Positions 1 to 14,244 are shown, counted from the stretch's first letter. The stretch is DNA of 64,000 nt from Albula goreensis (GCA_022829145.1 CM040747.1:31894936-31958935), one strand, 5' to 3'. Made by a program: numbers and translations. Notes: a model not told the origin generated them from the sequence alone.

Positions 1-3000
1 ATTGCTCTAACCTTGGCTATCAATCCTGGACAGAGGGCTGTTGCTGGAAGAAGAGTCACCCCAGCCCACTGTAGTTGCCCCTCTTTGGGGTATCCACAGT
101 CAGTCCTGTGCTACTCCAGCGGGCGTCATCCACACTATAATTGTATCTTTCAATACACAAAGTACAATTGCTCGTCGCGAAACTGATTATTTTTCCAAAC
201 AGTGGTCATTATTATGCAGATGAAGTGAAATACCCATTTGGTTATTATAGTGCTTTACATACCCATAACAATTATCAACAACGAAAAGGAGCCATTTAAA
301 CCTTCTACCTAATGGTCATTTTGCCGTCAGGCAGTGGTGAGGTTTCCGGAGACCACCGGGTCAGCCATTATCTATACTTTATTCAATCCACTCGTGAAAG
401 GGATGGAGCCTATTTTTGTACACGTTGAGTGAAGGGCAGGAAGATAGCGTGGATAGCATGCCAGTCCATTACAGGGCCAGGCAAAAAAAAAAAAAAACCT
501 ATTCACACACACACGTGAGTCCAGTACATCTAACCACAATGTGAGAATGGAACAAACATACAATTCCCTACAGAGAGGAGCCTAGCCATGATGAACATCG
601 AACCTGGATCCCTGGAGAGGCATTGTGTATTTAAATGTACACATGGGTACTCCAAGGTTCCCAGAGTACACTCTGCTTTCGACCAAACTAATCACACATG
701 AACATTGCCAAGGATACAATGGATTCCACATTCCACGTATAATGACTAGCCGGTCTTTTGAATGCTGATGGAGAATTCAGGCAGAAAATGTTACTTAAGC
801 ATTTGATTTTTACATTATTACAAATGACGCTGACAGCATGGATTTCAGATTGTCTCATTATGCACACACTGATGCCGGCGATAGACATTCGCTTTAGAAC
901 CTTAATGGAATAATGAACTGGTTGACATCCACATGGGGTGATTGTTAGACAGATTCTTGTCATTAAAAGTGGTTCCTTCAACCGTCTCTTGGCAATCAGG
1001 GTCAATTCTAATTTTGAACATCTGGCTAAGAGCGACAGTGTTTCGTCACATGTTAAACCCATCACACTTCTATGATTTTTCACTTACTGGTACTTTAGAC
1101 GGCTATTTTGATGCTTAAAAGGTTGTATAATGCATTCTGACACCCACATTTATGCTGGAATGTGCTGTAAAAATGTGCCAGTAATCCATCATTTTGTTCC
1201 TTGAAAAGACAGCCACCCTCCCTCCCACCCCCAAACAAGAGTAGCAAAGGAGGTGTTCCAATCTAAGGAAAATCGTACAGTAAAATCAATAACTAATTTA
1301 AAATGTTGTGATTTGATGTTTCACCTAATGTTGTAACAACATTGTTTAATTCTGTTTTGAGGATAAATAGCAGTATTAAGAGTATTGATGGTTCTGGCAT
1401 ATCCCTTCGAAAAGATACGGGTTGGTTTTAAACTTTGAGCCAGTTTAAATTCCTGACCATTTTTTTTCTTAACGATGTCTACCTCAAAAGGGAACTGTTA
1501 ATTGAGTGAGGTAGCAGTTTATACATGAAAATTTTGGGTTCCTGAGCGGCTCACTCAGGATTGGTGCTCACTGTCTGCAGACAGTGGACCCTTTAACGAC
1601 AGGATAAAACCTCAGACGATAAAGTCACTAGCACCTACTGATCAACTACAAGATCAAGCTGACCTCACCCCATTAGGGAGTGGGTGGGTAAGGCTAGCGT
1701 TCATTGGATTATTGCTACATTAGCTCCCGCTAACGACATGCCGCCACAGTTGACCACAGGCACACATGAGCAATGGTTTCTCTCCTGTTGTGTTTCGTAG
1801 CCACTAGGGTGGATGTGTTTAACCAGGATTCATGAGATTGCTGCTATTTAATTCCTCATAAAAAACACACCATGCAGGTGCACACAGGCAATGAGCTTGC
1901 TGTCCTACAGTACTGTGAGGCCTGTGGAGTGTGACACAGTCAGTGGCTAATAGCCAAGAGTTTCAGATGAGCGTGCGTAGCCGCGGTGCTCCCAAAACAT
2001 CCTTAAAACAACCAGCTAAATCCAAATCTGGGAAAAAAAACCAAAGAAATGTTTATTCAGGTGTATATTTGTTGATTTTTTTGCGAGTGATTCAAGGAAT
2101 TATTCTCCCCTCATATTATAATATTTATTGAAAAAGGCGGCACTGCGTGGACTTCCCCTGTTGATTAAAGCATCAGTTCAACATTAACGCTGTCAGGCGC
2201 TTCCACATTGTAGTCTATCATGAAATATTCATCCTATCCCGTAATAACATTCAAAAGAGACACGTTTCTCATTTCACCCCTTTCGAGTCTGATGCGATAC
2301 CTACACCTTACTTTGTATTTTAAATTGGCTTCCTCAAAGTAGGAGGCGGCATGCCCCTCCACCAATTACTCAGTGACATTTCCGCTCGTATTTACAATTT
2401 TTCACTCAGATAAATTCACTTCCCACTGTCTGCTTGCTGGCTCATGGCGGACTGGTGACACTGTGACCTTTACCACTGGTCTGAGAGCATTCTCTCTGTT
2501 CTGTGGATGTTATGAAATATATAAATATGTATGTAATATTAATATAATTGGTTTTTCCACACATGTAAAACACATGATAAATGTGGGCCCATAAATATCA
2601 TGGAGCAGTATTAACAGCTGGAAAGATTCATAGATTCACAGCATCCAGCTGTGTGGCAAATGTCATATAGAAAAAAACATTTTTTTGTTTATGCAATACA
2701 CTTGTCTGTCAGTGTAGCCAGTGTGGGTCTCAGGTTGCCAAGCAAAAGATGCTGATCTCCATGACAGTACCAATGAGAACCTTTTCTCACATTAAGGGGG
2801 TGTGGCTAAAAACCTGCTGACACAGGCAATGTAGAGAGCTAGAAAAAAACACACAAATGGATAACGGGATGATTCTCACTGAGGACCATGGATTCAAGAC
2901 ACAGATAATGGAGAACATAAAGAAGTTATGAAGTCATGCTGATGCAAAGACACTGCCAGCACATTCACAATATTTATCAATTTTTTTTTTTTTTTCTTCC

Positions 3001-6000
3001 GATTTGGAATTGCAGATTGTTTTAGTAGGCTGGACCCATCCACTGCAACGTCCAGCATTAATGTGTGCGAGAGCAGATGAATGTGACCTGTATGGTCCCT
3101 ACCAGCTGCCACTTCCTTTCACTCAGCAGTCCACCAGCTGAGCTGAAGCCCTACTGCACCCAGAGCTCAGGCAGGCCACGGAGCCAGGGCTCGACTGACC
3201 AGAGGGGTCGCTTTTATGTGGCCAAGCAGAGCGGCCCCTCTGCCTGGGTGACATTAGGTCCAATTATGCCTCCCACCAGCCTGCCTGCGGGGCATTCAAT
3301 ACCAGTCAGCCCAATTACCCATTTACACGTTTGATTAGTTTAGCTCATTCTATTGCCCTCGCGAGGACGGTCTTTTCTACTGCCATCCTGTTCAGAAGAG
3401 GCAGTTAAAAAATAAGTCCCATTCTCATGCAGCCTGCGTCTACCGGCTCAGACAAAACATTCAGACTTTCGTGCGACCCTGTCAAGTTTCAGCGCACCGA
3501 TACCAGCCAGAATGATTGTCTTTAGGAAGGGAGATGACAACTGTAAAGAAAGAAAATCTCATCCTGGCGCTTTCTTTTTGGTGGGAGGACCGTCATAGAG
3601 CCTAATAGAGATGCAACAAGCTCCTCCCACAAACAACACCAGCGGGACTAGAAAGCACCAAAGAATTCAGCAGAGGTCAACAAACGAGTGTAAGAAGCAT
3701 CCTATTAGATAGTTGTATGCATACACAGACCATTCATACCTTTTTTAAAGCATACTTTACCACTAGCATATTTAGCATTTTTAACACGTTTTTGTTATGT
3801 CATTTCCTTGTAATATCCAGGTAAACAACACAGTATGTTTTGTTTGAGTTTACTGATACCTATCAGATTCACTGGAATTTCGTTTTAATGAGTTAATACC
3901 ATTTGTCAACATATAATTATCCAGTAAATACTGGAGCAAGTGATCATGGCATTAGAACCCAATTTCAATTTTTAAAATATCTTTGTGATTTCATTGCATT
4001 TCCATCAACAGGGTTCTTTGCTTAGCAGTTACATTTACAGTATAAGGCATTTATCATGTCTGCTTGTATGTAGCTGGAGCACCCAATGATGTGTTGGAAA
4101 CAGAAGAGGTTAATATCTGTACGTTCTGATCACTGGACTGAGAAATGAAACTAAATAAAGATATTAATAGTTGATCACGATAATGAAATGGAGAGCTCCA
4201 AAAACTGCATATTATATTTCAAGCTATTAGCCATTTTTTAATTCCAGGTACAGACATGTACAAATTAACATGAAAAAATATTCGGTGTCATCACGGTACG
4301 ATCTGTTAACTGTTTGTAAGGGAAGAAGAAGAAAGGCAGAGCTATTATTGATTGAGCAAGAGACGGAAATAGCAGAGCCTTGTTCAGAAAGTATGTGTCA
4401 ATATTATGATTACATCCTATTTTACTCGTGTAATGAATAAAAATACCCATTACGTAACTCAGCGAATGATCAAGCATGACTGTGAATGGAGGCTGAATTC
4501 TACACCAGGCCAGAATTTCTAAGACGTTATGTGGCTTTATTGTGTACTAGAAACAAAGCATTAAGCCTGGGTCTATATACAACAATGAAGAAACAGACTC
4601 GAGGCCTGAAAACATCTCCCAGAATGGCAGACCTTGATGCACGTCACAGGCTTTCGCACAATGGCTCCTGCTGAGCTCCTTGTGAGTTTTGCACACTGAA
4701 ACCTCAAGGTCAACACCAAGACCCAGACAGAAACTCAAACTCTCCAACCTCTTAATAGTATGGGTAATTATTTTTTCAACAAAGTTGTATTGAATGTTTT
4801 TTTTAGAAGGTACAGAAAGAATGTGCAAAAATGGAATCAACAAAACAACCCCCATCCCCACAAAATAATCATCAGTTGTGTTCAGAAAGTGTCAGAACTG
4901 CCATGTGTTTTCTGTACCCACGTAGTAAACCAGTTGATTTGTTTATGGGTGGAGCTAATACATGGTCGCTCTTCTACAGAGCCAAATTGTCATTCTAGAA
5001 CCATCCCACACCAGTTAGAGTCTATGGATGTTGGGGGTGGGAAAGCCAAGCTTCAGTGGCTCTGTGTTCATAGCTAGGGCTTACAGTCCCAGCTGTGCTT
5101 TTTTTTCGCAAATCATGGATAAGTCAGTTAAACTCATCTGTCTCAATGCTTTCACACTCTACCAAGCTCCCTTGGCTGGTCCAGACACCTACACGTTTAT
5201 GAACTCAAAATAAGTTGATTCTAGTTTCCTCTCACAGGATAAATAATGTAAAATATGTGTGGAAAAATAGCCAAGGGTAGCACCATGTGAGTCAGAGGAG
5301 TCATGCATGTAGAAATGTCACTTCTGTCAAAGGAGGAGGTTTTCAGTGGGGCTGATGGCAAAGATTATTCTCTTGGATGTGCTGTTAAAAAATGTATGAA
5401 ATAATGGTCTTCTTGGTGAAACTTTGGCAGGAGTATGCAAGAAGCAGACACATAGCAAGAGAGCACTGACCTACAAGGGGAAGGAAAAAAATCAAAGATC
5501 AAAGATAATAACTGGGACAGTAAGAATGACTTCCTTTATCAACCTGCCTCGAGCGAGACAGTGATCCAGACTTACAGCTGAATTAGCTACTCCTTTGTCT
5601 TGATTGAAACGTTAAAGTTGGCTCTCTTAATTTACTGTAAATCACAATCTGTCGCTCTGGGTTCTTGAGCAGACTGCTTTTTACAGCAGTTTGTAACAGT
5701 GTATGTTTTACCAATACCAATACTTCTTGACATGCTGTATTGATTTAAATACCATTTTCACAGCGTGAGATTACTTGACAGAAAATCCATTCGGGAATTT
5801 GCAATATAATGATTATTTATGTATCATGGGCTTGTGAAACCATCATCAATCAAACATGCCACAGAATGGCTTCCCATGCCATGATTATTTTCATAATGTG
5901 ACTAAACCATCCATCAAAGATGTCCTTGTGCCATGTACGACAATCACAGATGGAAAGAAGTGTTTTATTTCCCTCTTATGAAATGCACAAAGCAAATATG

Positions 6001-7384
6001 ATGCAATGTAACCCCTTTTTTCATTCGTAGAAAAGGGAAGCAGGTTGTTTGAGTTTTAGGCTCTGATTCAATCAAACTGCAGTATCTTTTATTGTTAATG
6101 TCGAGATATGTATTGTAATTATTATGTTTCTCTTCTTCCTTACACTTTGTTATTGGAGCGGCCGTTGAAATGAAAAATGAATATTTAGGCTGCTATAACC
6201 CCTAGAATGGGGCCTTAACACAGAGTAAAGGTCCCTGAATTGAGAAAAGGAATAACTTTGCAATTCACTACTAATGGCTAGTTAACAACCGGACACCTAA
6301 GTACACATGGCTTGCTGTTGATCGTTTGTTCATTGTCCGTCCGACTCCACCAATCTACTCTCTGTATTGTTTGGTTATGTTTAATTGGTTCTTGTCACCT
6401 AAGTTTCTCCACCATTTTGGAAATCGCTGTTATTCACCGGAGTCATTGGTCCAAAGGTCAAAGTTTGAGGTTTAACCCCCTCCATGGTCGTTCAGATGGG
6501 CACAGTGGTAGGCTCCTTTAAATCTGGATGTTACTCGTAGCCGGCTGATTATCATTGGGCCTGAACATTTTTATTTATTCAGTGCACAGTGCAGCCAAGA
6601 GACACTGAAACCTCTTTAAATCAGAGACACCCCCAATGCTTAAACCCCCGCACTGACCACCCCCCCACAACCCCCGCCGCCCCCCCGCCCCTGCCTGAAT
6701 GTGAGACACTCAGCAAAAGAGGAGTGAGGAAACTCAAACTTTTTAACGAGAGCTTGAAAACGCTTACAGTATAATACATCATTAGATGCTGTCCAGGATA
6801 AAGACAATTATGTGCGTGGGAAAAAACCCCAAGGGACCTTGCCTAAGAGAGCAAGCCAATTAAAAACCTTGTGCAAAGAATTGATGAGTTCAGTGTCTCC
6901 AAAGGAGCCATGCTTACAAAGTTAGGCAAAAAAAAAAGAATGAATGAACGGATTATCATGAAAACAATCACAACCTGGTATGTACCAAGTCACACGAAGA
7001 ACATAATACAATGACATCGGTCATGCAAAAGCAGACGCACACTTACAGGTACAAGCGCTGTGTGCGAAACGCTGGCATAGTCCAGGTTACTACTTGAAAG
7101 TTAAACCATACAAGAACACGGCATAGCTTTTTGTGTATAGCAATACAAAGTATTCAGAATTCATAGTGCTCTGTGAGTGTGTCCTGATAACTCCACTCTC
7201 CTTTGGCTTCTCCGGTCAAAAGCATATGGAGAAGCTTCTGCTTTGGTCAGTTCTATGAGAAATGGAGCTCTGGACCACAAGATGGTGTTGATGCCAAAAG
7301 GGAGGAATTTGTCATGGATTATCACCCCGCGTTTGTTAAGACTTTAGGGAAGAAACCGCTCCATGATTACTGTTAGAATGTGCC
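1..7384. other. AT-rich non-coding stretch, no gene supported
   Basis: I see no recognisable coding exon here. The longest open frame is 131 codons on the minus strand (688-1,083); it matches no family I know and has no domain-like pattern. Visible landmarks are an A15 run (483-497), a T15 run (2,981-2,995), an 18-bp perfect palindrome (1,569-1,586) and a C-rich tract (about 6,651-6,692). The base composition is that of ordinary fish intergenic or intronic DNA. Confidence 0.6.
1569..1586. repeat. 18-bp perfect palindrome
   Basis: The sequence CACTGTCTGCAGACAGTG equals its own reverse complement over all 18 bases. About 15 bases upstream is a second small hairpin, CCTGAG followed by CTCAGG across a 7-base loop. 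Together they make a compact double-hairpin region of about 55 bases. It could be a relic of a small transposon or tRNA-derived repeat, or chance. No function can be assigned. Confidence 0.6.
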
Positions 7385-7525
7385 ATCTGTCTGATGGATC
7401 GATTCAAAAGTGAGTGTCTCGCCCAAGGGAACTACAGCTGTACCTCATTTAGGATTTAAACCCGCAACCTTCTGGTTATGGATGTGAGTGCTGATCCTAA
7501 ACCGCCACACAGAGCTCGCTTTTCA
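7385..7525 (-). mobile_element. tRNA-derived SINE relic (minus strand)
   Basis: Read on the minus strand, this begins with a tRNA-like head. It contains a decayed B box (GGGTTTAAATCC, plus-strand 7,452-7,463) after the phrase AACCAGAAGGTTGCGGG. It continues with the CCCTTGGGCGAGACACT-type body common in fish tRNA-derived SINEs of the V-SINE kind. The B box has drifted from the pol III consensus GGTTCGAATCC, so the copy is old and probably silent. Subfamily and exact ends are uncertain. Confidence 0.5.
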
Positions 7526-8081
7526 AGAGCCACTTTCTCTGACTAGAAGTACATAGCTACCTTAGTTTTTCCATTTAATCTGTTTGTACGGTTTGATGTT
7601 AACTGTAGTGGGCTAGAAAGGAGGCCCTGCTGGAGGGTGGAGCACTCCACTGTGCCACACCGCTGCCCTCTAGAGGTGAGAGTCCAGCTGCACCGATGTG
7701 ACAGAGCGACCCAGCTGTGCAGAGAGCACAGAGGACGGTCTGAGCGTGGCGTGTTGTGGCACGGGTGCCATGGACCAGATTCTAGCGTGCAATTAAAGCT
7801 GGTCAATCGCTGCATTCGTTCATGCGTGTGTGATAAGCTCCAATTAGACGTGGAGGAATGCTGAGATCAAAGGATTCTCAGTTTTACACCTCTATATTTC
7901 ATATACGGTAAGCACATCCACAAAATTACGCCATAAAGACACAGGTGTCTCGTGATTTGCTATATATGGATTCATCTGACACCAATGGGTACAGCGTGAT
8001 GGACAGGGGTCGTAGAACTAAAGACAGCTGTGTCCAGTTCCGACAGTCCAAATTTAGGACACTGCCTGTAAGAATAATTAG

Positions 8082-8098
8082 ACACACACACACACACA
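8082..8098. repeat. (AC)n microsatellite
   Basis: Uninterrupted AC dinucleotide run of about 8 units. Confidence 0.9.
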
Positions 8099-8930
8099 GC
8101 GCTCTGTAATCAGGTAGATGCGACTATTACAGTCAGCGAAACCTGTTGAGGCAGTCACAAAGGTTTTTGTTAGTCAGCTGGGCAGGTGTGTCATTCATTT
8201 CTGACTAGACAATGGAGATAAGTTCCTGTTCAGGATGGGTGTGGAACTGACTTGTTTTTGACTTATGATCCAGAGTGGGACTATAACTCACCTCTGATAG
8301 TAGATAAAGCGGGGGTTCACCATAACACCAACCATTCGGTGCTCTGGAAATAAATCAGATTCGAACCAGTTTCTACCTTTTCACAAACTGGACTGATATT
8401 TCTCTGGTCAGTAATTGGACAATCTCACATGAAACCACGCCCTCGCACTGATTAAATCAGAGAGAGTCACTTACATTCGCACTAGTTTCAAAGAAAAAGC
8501 TTTATGTGTTAAATATTCAGGTATAACAAATTCTGAAAAAAAAAATAATAATACATTCAATTAAATCAATAGTTTTGTTTGCTTTTATGTTGGTGGTATC
8601 AATACCTGACAATTACAAGAGTGTCACATTTTTTATGGTTAATGATTGCTATTTGATTTTCCGTGGTCGATTCTCTCTAGTGCTGTCAATCACAGGAGCA
8701 CATACATCTGGTTAATACGACCCAAGGACTCTGGGTCACTCAATAAGAATATAAAGCTGGAGGAAAGCATGTGGTTGAATAAAATCAATAGGTCATCTCG
8801 TCCGAATGACGCTATTTACATAATTTCGTTTCACCTCACTTATAGCTTTGCATATTTATATTTTCGACTATGTTTTAGTTTGAAAAGAAAAAATTTAGGA
8901 CCAAGTTGTACCATTGTATTTTTTGTGTTG

Positions 8931-8961
8931 TTTTTTTTTTTTTTTTTTTTTTTGGGGGGGG
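8931..8961. repeat. T23-G8 homopolymer pair
   Basis: Twenty-three T are followed directly by eight G, then a G-rich stretch (GTGGTGGGCGTGG). On the minus strand this is C8A23. The run length may be affected by sequencing slippage. Confidence 0.9.
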
Positions 8962-11900
8962 TGGTGGGCGTGGATCAACAGTCCTGGGCACAGTTCATAA
9001 GGAATCAATATTAAAATGAATCTTATGTGACTCCCCGGTCACCTAAAGAGAACTCTGTATGTTCTCCAAAGGCAGTTGCCGGTCCATTTGAAAAATCATG
9101 CCCAAGTCTGTTATCGGACTGTGCATGAATTTTAATACTGCACACCTCCTGAAATCGATAGTGGTTCATTCCACGGCAGCCCGGCGGTGGTGGTTGCCAT
9201 GGGTAATGAGGTTGCCTCCCACCCCCAATCAATAACTCAGACATCATTAGTTGTAAATCTTATATCTCCTCTTACATCGGGTTCGTCCTCCGTCGCAGGG
9301 ATGCGCTGGTGGCAGGAGGCAGAGGTTAAGAAACTCCAGGCGACAAGTTTCATTCCCAGATAGGTTGCTGCCGCGGAACCCTTTCGGCAAAGCCGTTAAT
9401 TTAGACTTGCTCCGGTGAAATACCCATCTGTATAAGAAGGATAACATGTGCAAATATAAGCCGCGCTGGGTGGGGGCGACTGCCAAGGAAACTAACAGCT
9501 GAGACATTCTCTTGATGAGACACTTCCGAGATGAAAACTGCTCCTCGGGGAGCTCTAAAACCGCTACGGACTCTTTTCGCCCTGATTGGTTCTGACTGTT
9601 CCTGTCCCAACGCCAAAAGGAGGGGAGATGATGAATCTAAAACGGGGGGTGGGGGTGGGCTTTCAGACATGGGGGGCCCTGCCTCGTTTGCCTGGTGTAC
9701 ATTACCAAGGCTGGCTAAGTGAGCGCATCAATCACAAAGAGTTTAATCTGAATAAAGATTTATTTAAGACATCGTGCTCATTTACCCTGTACACATCTCC
9801 ACACCAGCACAGCGTTTGCTATAGATTACCACAAGCTTCCAGAAGGTGCTTTAAACTAGGAACCCAGGTCCCATAATTCTCCGGCAGATAATTAAAATAG
9901 AGCCATAACAGCACAGAAGAGAAGTGGTGTCGGTGAAATGATAGGCCCTTTGGGAGGCAAATGGAGCACGTCTGAGGTGCAGCTGGGTGTTATGGGGCTG
10001 GGAGTTTGAATAGTTCAGCTCAGCCTCAGCAAGGTTAAATAGTGGGTAAGTTGGTTAAATTTATTTTGTCTTATTGCTCTCTGGTGACCACTGTTGGGGA
10101 GATGTGGAAGTTGCAGGTTCACGAAATGGAAATATGTCAACCATGAAGGCAAAGTAAATATGTTGTTGGTGTGTAATCAGAAGTGTAAAAAATAACCACC
10201 TGAATGAAAGAGTGCAGCAACTTTTTCAGTGTGTGAGGGTTTACCTGCAAGGGGATGATTATTGGATATTAGATATCAGATGTATTATAAAAAAATAAGC
10301 TTTTGAAGTTCAGTACCAGCTATGATTACAAAAGAAAAATACAGACAATTTCACTATTCCGTGCATTGTGAAAAATCTGTCAGAAATGAAAAGCTATTTT
10401 TATCTGATGCTTTTCAGCATAAACATGTGTGTACAATTTACTTCTGTCTGTCTTCTTTAATACAACTAAAGCACTTTGTTGGGGGCTGCATCCTTCAGAC
10501 AAGTGAGACAAATATATGGCTGGCAAGAGGACACAAATCAGGACAAAACCCCTCCAAAATTAAATAAGTGTACGAAACAGCAGTCTCTTCCTTCAAACTG
10601 AATGCCAAAGCTACATCTGAACATCAGAAACAAACGGCCCCCTTGTGTACAGTTCAGATCTCTCAGTCTGAGGCTAATTCTTTTCTAACATCACAACCCT
10701 GTCCGTTAGTTACAAACCAGAGGACCACAGCAGTGCTTTCACACTGTTCGTTCTTCAGCTATTGACAAGAAACATCCTCACTGTAAATCATGTTTATTCC
10801 GCGCGCCTGCACAGACATAAAATTGTCACCACTTTAAGGTTGAATTTTAATAATCTTGACATTTTATGCTCTTCTGGGTCTGTAAAATGGTTCCATTATC
10901 CATTTCGCAGCGGGGAGGGTTTCATCGGTAACTGTGCCTTTAAAATAAATTTCACTGGACACGTCTTTCACCACCTGCGTGCTTTCCGCACTCTTAATGT
11001 AAGGTCGTGATTGATGTTTACGTTCAGGTGGTGTTCACATTGGTCAGCTGTACTTTTTAAAGTGGAAATTGAAAAGTTTCATTAAAAGGCAATTAAATTC
11101 CAAGATTATATATAAAAAAATTTTAAAGGCACAATGGTAAGATTTTCTCTTCATTCTGTCCTGATATTTCAGCATTGTAAAATGTTATTTTTTACTTTCC
11201 CTTATGCTTTTAATGCAAGTGTGTTCCTCTTATTGTTGTTTTGAATTATTAACAGTAATAAATTAACAGTAATTTAGGTAGTTAAGTATGGAACATCATG
11301 ACTGCCTTCCACCTCAAAAACCCCACCGAAAAAAATAAACTCTGAAATTCTGTATGTTCATGTCTGCGGATTAAAAATGTGATTGTCAACCTTATTTTGG
11401 TTACCTGCCTATAAATATTATTATAAACACTCAGGTCCCTTCAGTAGGCGTAGACTGTCAACCGAGTGCACTGATAACTCTGGCAGGGGACCAGTCGCAG
11501 CCAGCCAGGCCCTGCGTGGAAAATTTGATGAAGCATCCGTCTCAGTAACACTTAAAGTGATAATAGCCTTGACCCTGAAGCAAGCAATAAAAATACTTCC
11601 CTGCCAAAGGGGAACTGCAGTCAACACTCCAAGTCCGCTTCAGACGCATCGCATACATGTTCCAAGCAGTGACCAGTCAAGTGAGACCAGTGATACAGCA
11701 ACCAATCAAAGAGAGGTTTAGGTCCAATGTTGCCCAATCAAAGCAAAGGTGTACTTACTGACGAGCAAAGCTTAGGGATCTCTATTTTCCAAAAGCCAAA
11801 AATGAAACAACTCAGTTCTGGAAATGGTGCATCGAGGAATCACATACCATATTGTACAATTACTTTTGACCGTACAGTAGCTAATCGAGTATAATTAGCG

Positions 11901-12267
11901 TGATGCTAATATTTAGCATTCTTGACTCTGTCTGTTTAGACTTGTCAAGTGTCGTTGTTGGATGACTGAGGTTTTCTCCTCATTTTCCACCGTATCTCAG
12001 TAATCTAACAGATAATTTCAGTATAGAGATTCATCCCAAATATAGTTATTACATTGAAGTATTTTGCAATCATAATATATTTATCCTAGAGCCATTTTAA
12101 TCTTGTATTTAAGAGTACGGTATGTGAACTTTTGGGGTTTTATCATTCACGAGCTGATAGTTACAGTGTCCGTTTGTGTTTACTCACTTTTCCCGCAAGG
12201 CCCTGAAAAACAATCATCCGTCCTACTTGTGATTCACAGTGCTTCCTTAGCTGTAATTGCGCTCTAT

Positions 12268-12450
12268 AGTCGGAAAGTCTGTTCTCGCCGATGCTCCACA
12301 TCCCCTGCCGTGTTTGTGCCGATCCTGCAGTCAGCGCGGGTGAACCGTTCATCGTTTTTGTCTGAGCGGTTCGCCCCACTTGAGGAAAGCAAATGCTCCC
12401 TCGTCATCGGAAGCGAAGGTCAGCTCGGACCCAATTAAATGAGCGCGCAT
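12268..12450. promoter_or_regulatory. CpG-rich patch, possible regulatory element
   Basis: Roughly 20 CpG dinucleotides fall within about 180 bases, in a neighbourhood otherwise poor in CpG. The patch includes CAGCGCGGG, GAGCGGTTCGCCCC, ATCGGAAGCGAAGG and GAGCGCGCATGC. In fish genomes such islands often mark unmethylated promoters or conserved developmental enhancers. There is no clear TATA box, splice donor or coding frame beside it, so promoter versus enhancer cannot be decided. Confidence 0.3.
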
Positions 12451-13440
12451 GCTTTGGGTTCTTTGGATAAAAGTAATGGCACGTTTTCACGCACAAAAAA
12501 AAAAGCTGAACAAAAACTGCATCCTCTATTTTGTGCGATTCTTATTTTTATTGGAATCTTAAGTCTGATTGGAAACAGCAGGTTTCACAGAAATTTATAA
12601 AGTCATCAAAGTGAAGGCAACAGGTCAATACAAGCAGCATTAAAAAAATGCCATTTAGTATTTTGTAATTTTAGCTGGTACTGAATTTGAAAGACCTGTT
12701 CTTTCCTTTATGGCTGATATTAAATCTATAATATTTAACACTCTTGTTTGCACTGTATTGCGATAATTGGGGTTAATGACTGTGGTGTGGTCAAAGAAAC
12801 AAGCAACAGGCAAGTACTAACGACCAGAAGGGCATCTACAATAACCAAAGTATAGTTTGTTCTTGAGTCTCATTTGCACAATGGTTTTACTAAACACTCA
12901 AAAAGAGCGATCTTCACAGTTTCATTACAGTGGTATTTTTAGCTCTGCAAACAAACAACAGTTCCACAAACAAATGCAGATCAAGACAAGTTGCTTAGAA
13001 ACATTATACATAATGGTTTTGTCATTGCAGTTGATATGTCTACCTAACTGGCAAATGCAGGTCTGTGTAAGAGGAAATCTAAGCCTTTTTCACAAACATT
13101 CAAAAAACTCAAACAATCGTAGCTTGTCGATGGATATAACATCATCATTAGCTGTAGTTTGTGATCAGTAAGGTAATGTTAAACCTATCCATACTTTTAG
13201 TTGGCAAGATAAGATTACTTCAGACATTTCTATAAGGTTGTAGCTCTATTGCAGACCGTGTAAAAATGGAAATGTGACCGAAAGTAGCATTAAATCGGTC
13301 CTATTAAACAGAGACTGTAATCATGCTAGGTACAATCTTTAATAGCATATGTAATAATGTTCTTATTCCTTAATGTAAACAATGTGTAGCAATTCATGTG
13401 TATAATATGGTAATTTGGTATGACTTGGTATGTCTTTCAG

Positions 13441-13622
13441 CCAATCAGAAGGTGTGGGCGGACCGGGTTGTTCTGTAGAAATCACAGCCTGACACAGATG
13501 TTTCACACGTTGGTCTAAAATGCGATTGGCAGGGCTGTGTAAGCCACATAAGGAAGTCCTCCCGCTCTGGGTGAGCGGGGGCGTAGGCTTAGGTGTGAGT
13601 CACAGGCCAGGCCAATGAGATA
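13441..13622. promoter_or_regulatory. Cluster of CCAAT motifs with a GC box
   Basis: Three CCAAT-type motifs occur within 180 bases: CCAATCAG at about 13,441, GATTGG at about 13,524 (reverse orientation) and CCAATGAG at about 13,613. A GGGCGG GC box lies beside the first one. NF-Y and Sp1 sites in such spacing are usual in vertebrate promoters. No adjacent exon was found, so the functional reading is weak. Confidence 0.25.
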
Positions 13623-14044
13623 AGCCGCTTGAGCGTCAATCACAGTGGCGATGAGGCACAAGGTAAAAGGGTGACGCAGAAGCCAAACGCCCAGCAGTCA
13701 CAAAATGTTTACCTGAGACAGAAGCTGCCACTCAAACGCCAGGCTCTGGTGCTGTCAGGACAGATTTATCGGCTGTGTGGAAGCTCAGACATCTCAGCGC
13801 AACTTCCAAGGCAGTCACGGTCATAAATCAAGCATGGGCTGGCACCGATTCCTGTCTCCCAAAATTAGATCCAGGTTATGTACAGCAGAGAGTAACTCAA
13901 GACTGCAGTTTAAAGGATGCAATCTGAATAAAACAGGCTGAATATTAGTATAAGAATCTGAACATTTTTCTCAATCTCCTGCAAAGAAATATCTAATGAT
14001 ATTCAAAAATCTGCATTATATTTACAATGAAAATAGGATTGTAG

Positions 14045-14048
<4 letters not shown>

Positions 14049-14077
<29 letters not shown>
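14049..14077. repeat. (TG)n microsatellite
   Basis: Perfect TG run of about 14 units. Confidence 0.95.
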
Positions 14078-14079
<2 letters not shown>

Positions 14080-14244
14080 TATGATATGACATTGAGATGT
14101 CATAAGTGTTTAAGTGTTTAGGTGCAGCTTTCTGGGGCTGTTACCTCTCAAAGCCTTAAGGACCATGGACAGCAGCATCTTGGAGATGGACAGACATCAG
14201 CTCAGGTGTTGCCCATTGCCTTCCTTCTGTCTCTGTTTGGCCGG

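Larger units (their letters stand above)
7526..13430. other. Non-coding stretch with microsatellites and CpG-rich patches
   Basis: No coding exon can be supported. Contents seen: an AC repeat (8,082-8,098), a T23G8 tract (8,931-8,961), a G-run cluster able to form a quadruplex (9,644-9,659), a patch with raised CpG content (about 9,350-9,600), and a stronger CpG-rich patch (12,268-12,450). The rest is AT-rich DNA with scattered homeodomain-type TAAT/ATTA sites. Confidence 0.55.

Noticed and set aside
688-1083. 131-codon open frame on the minus strand
   Set aside because: No domain, no homologous pattern, no promoter or splice context. Frames of this size occur by chance in 64 kb.
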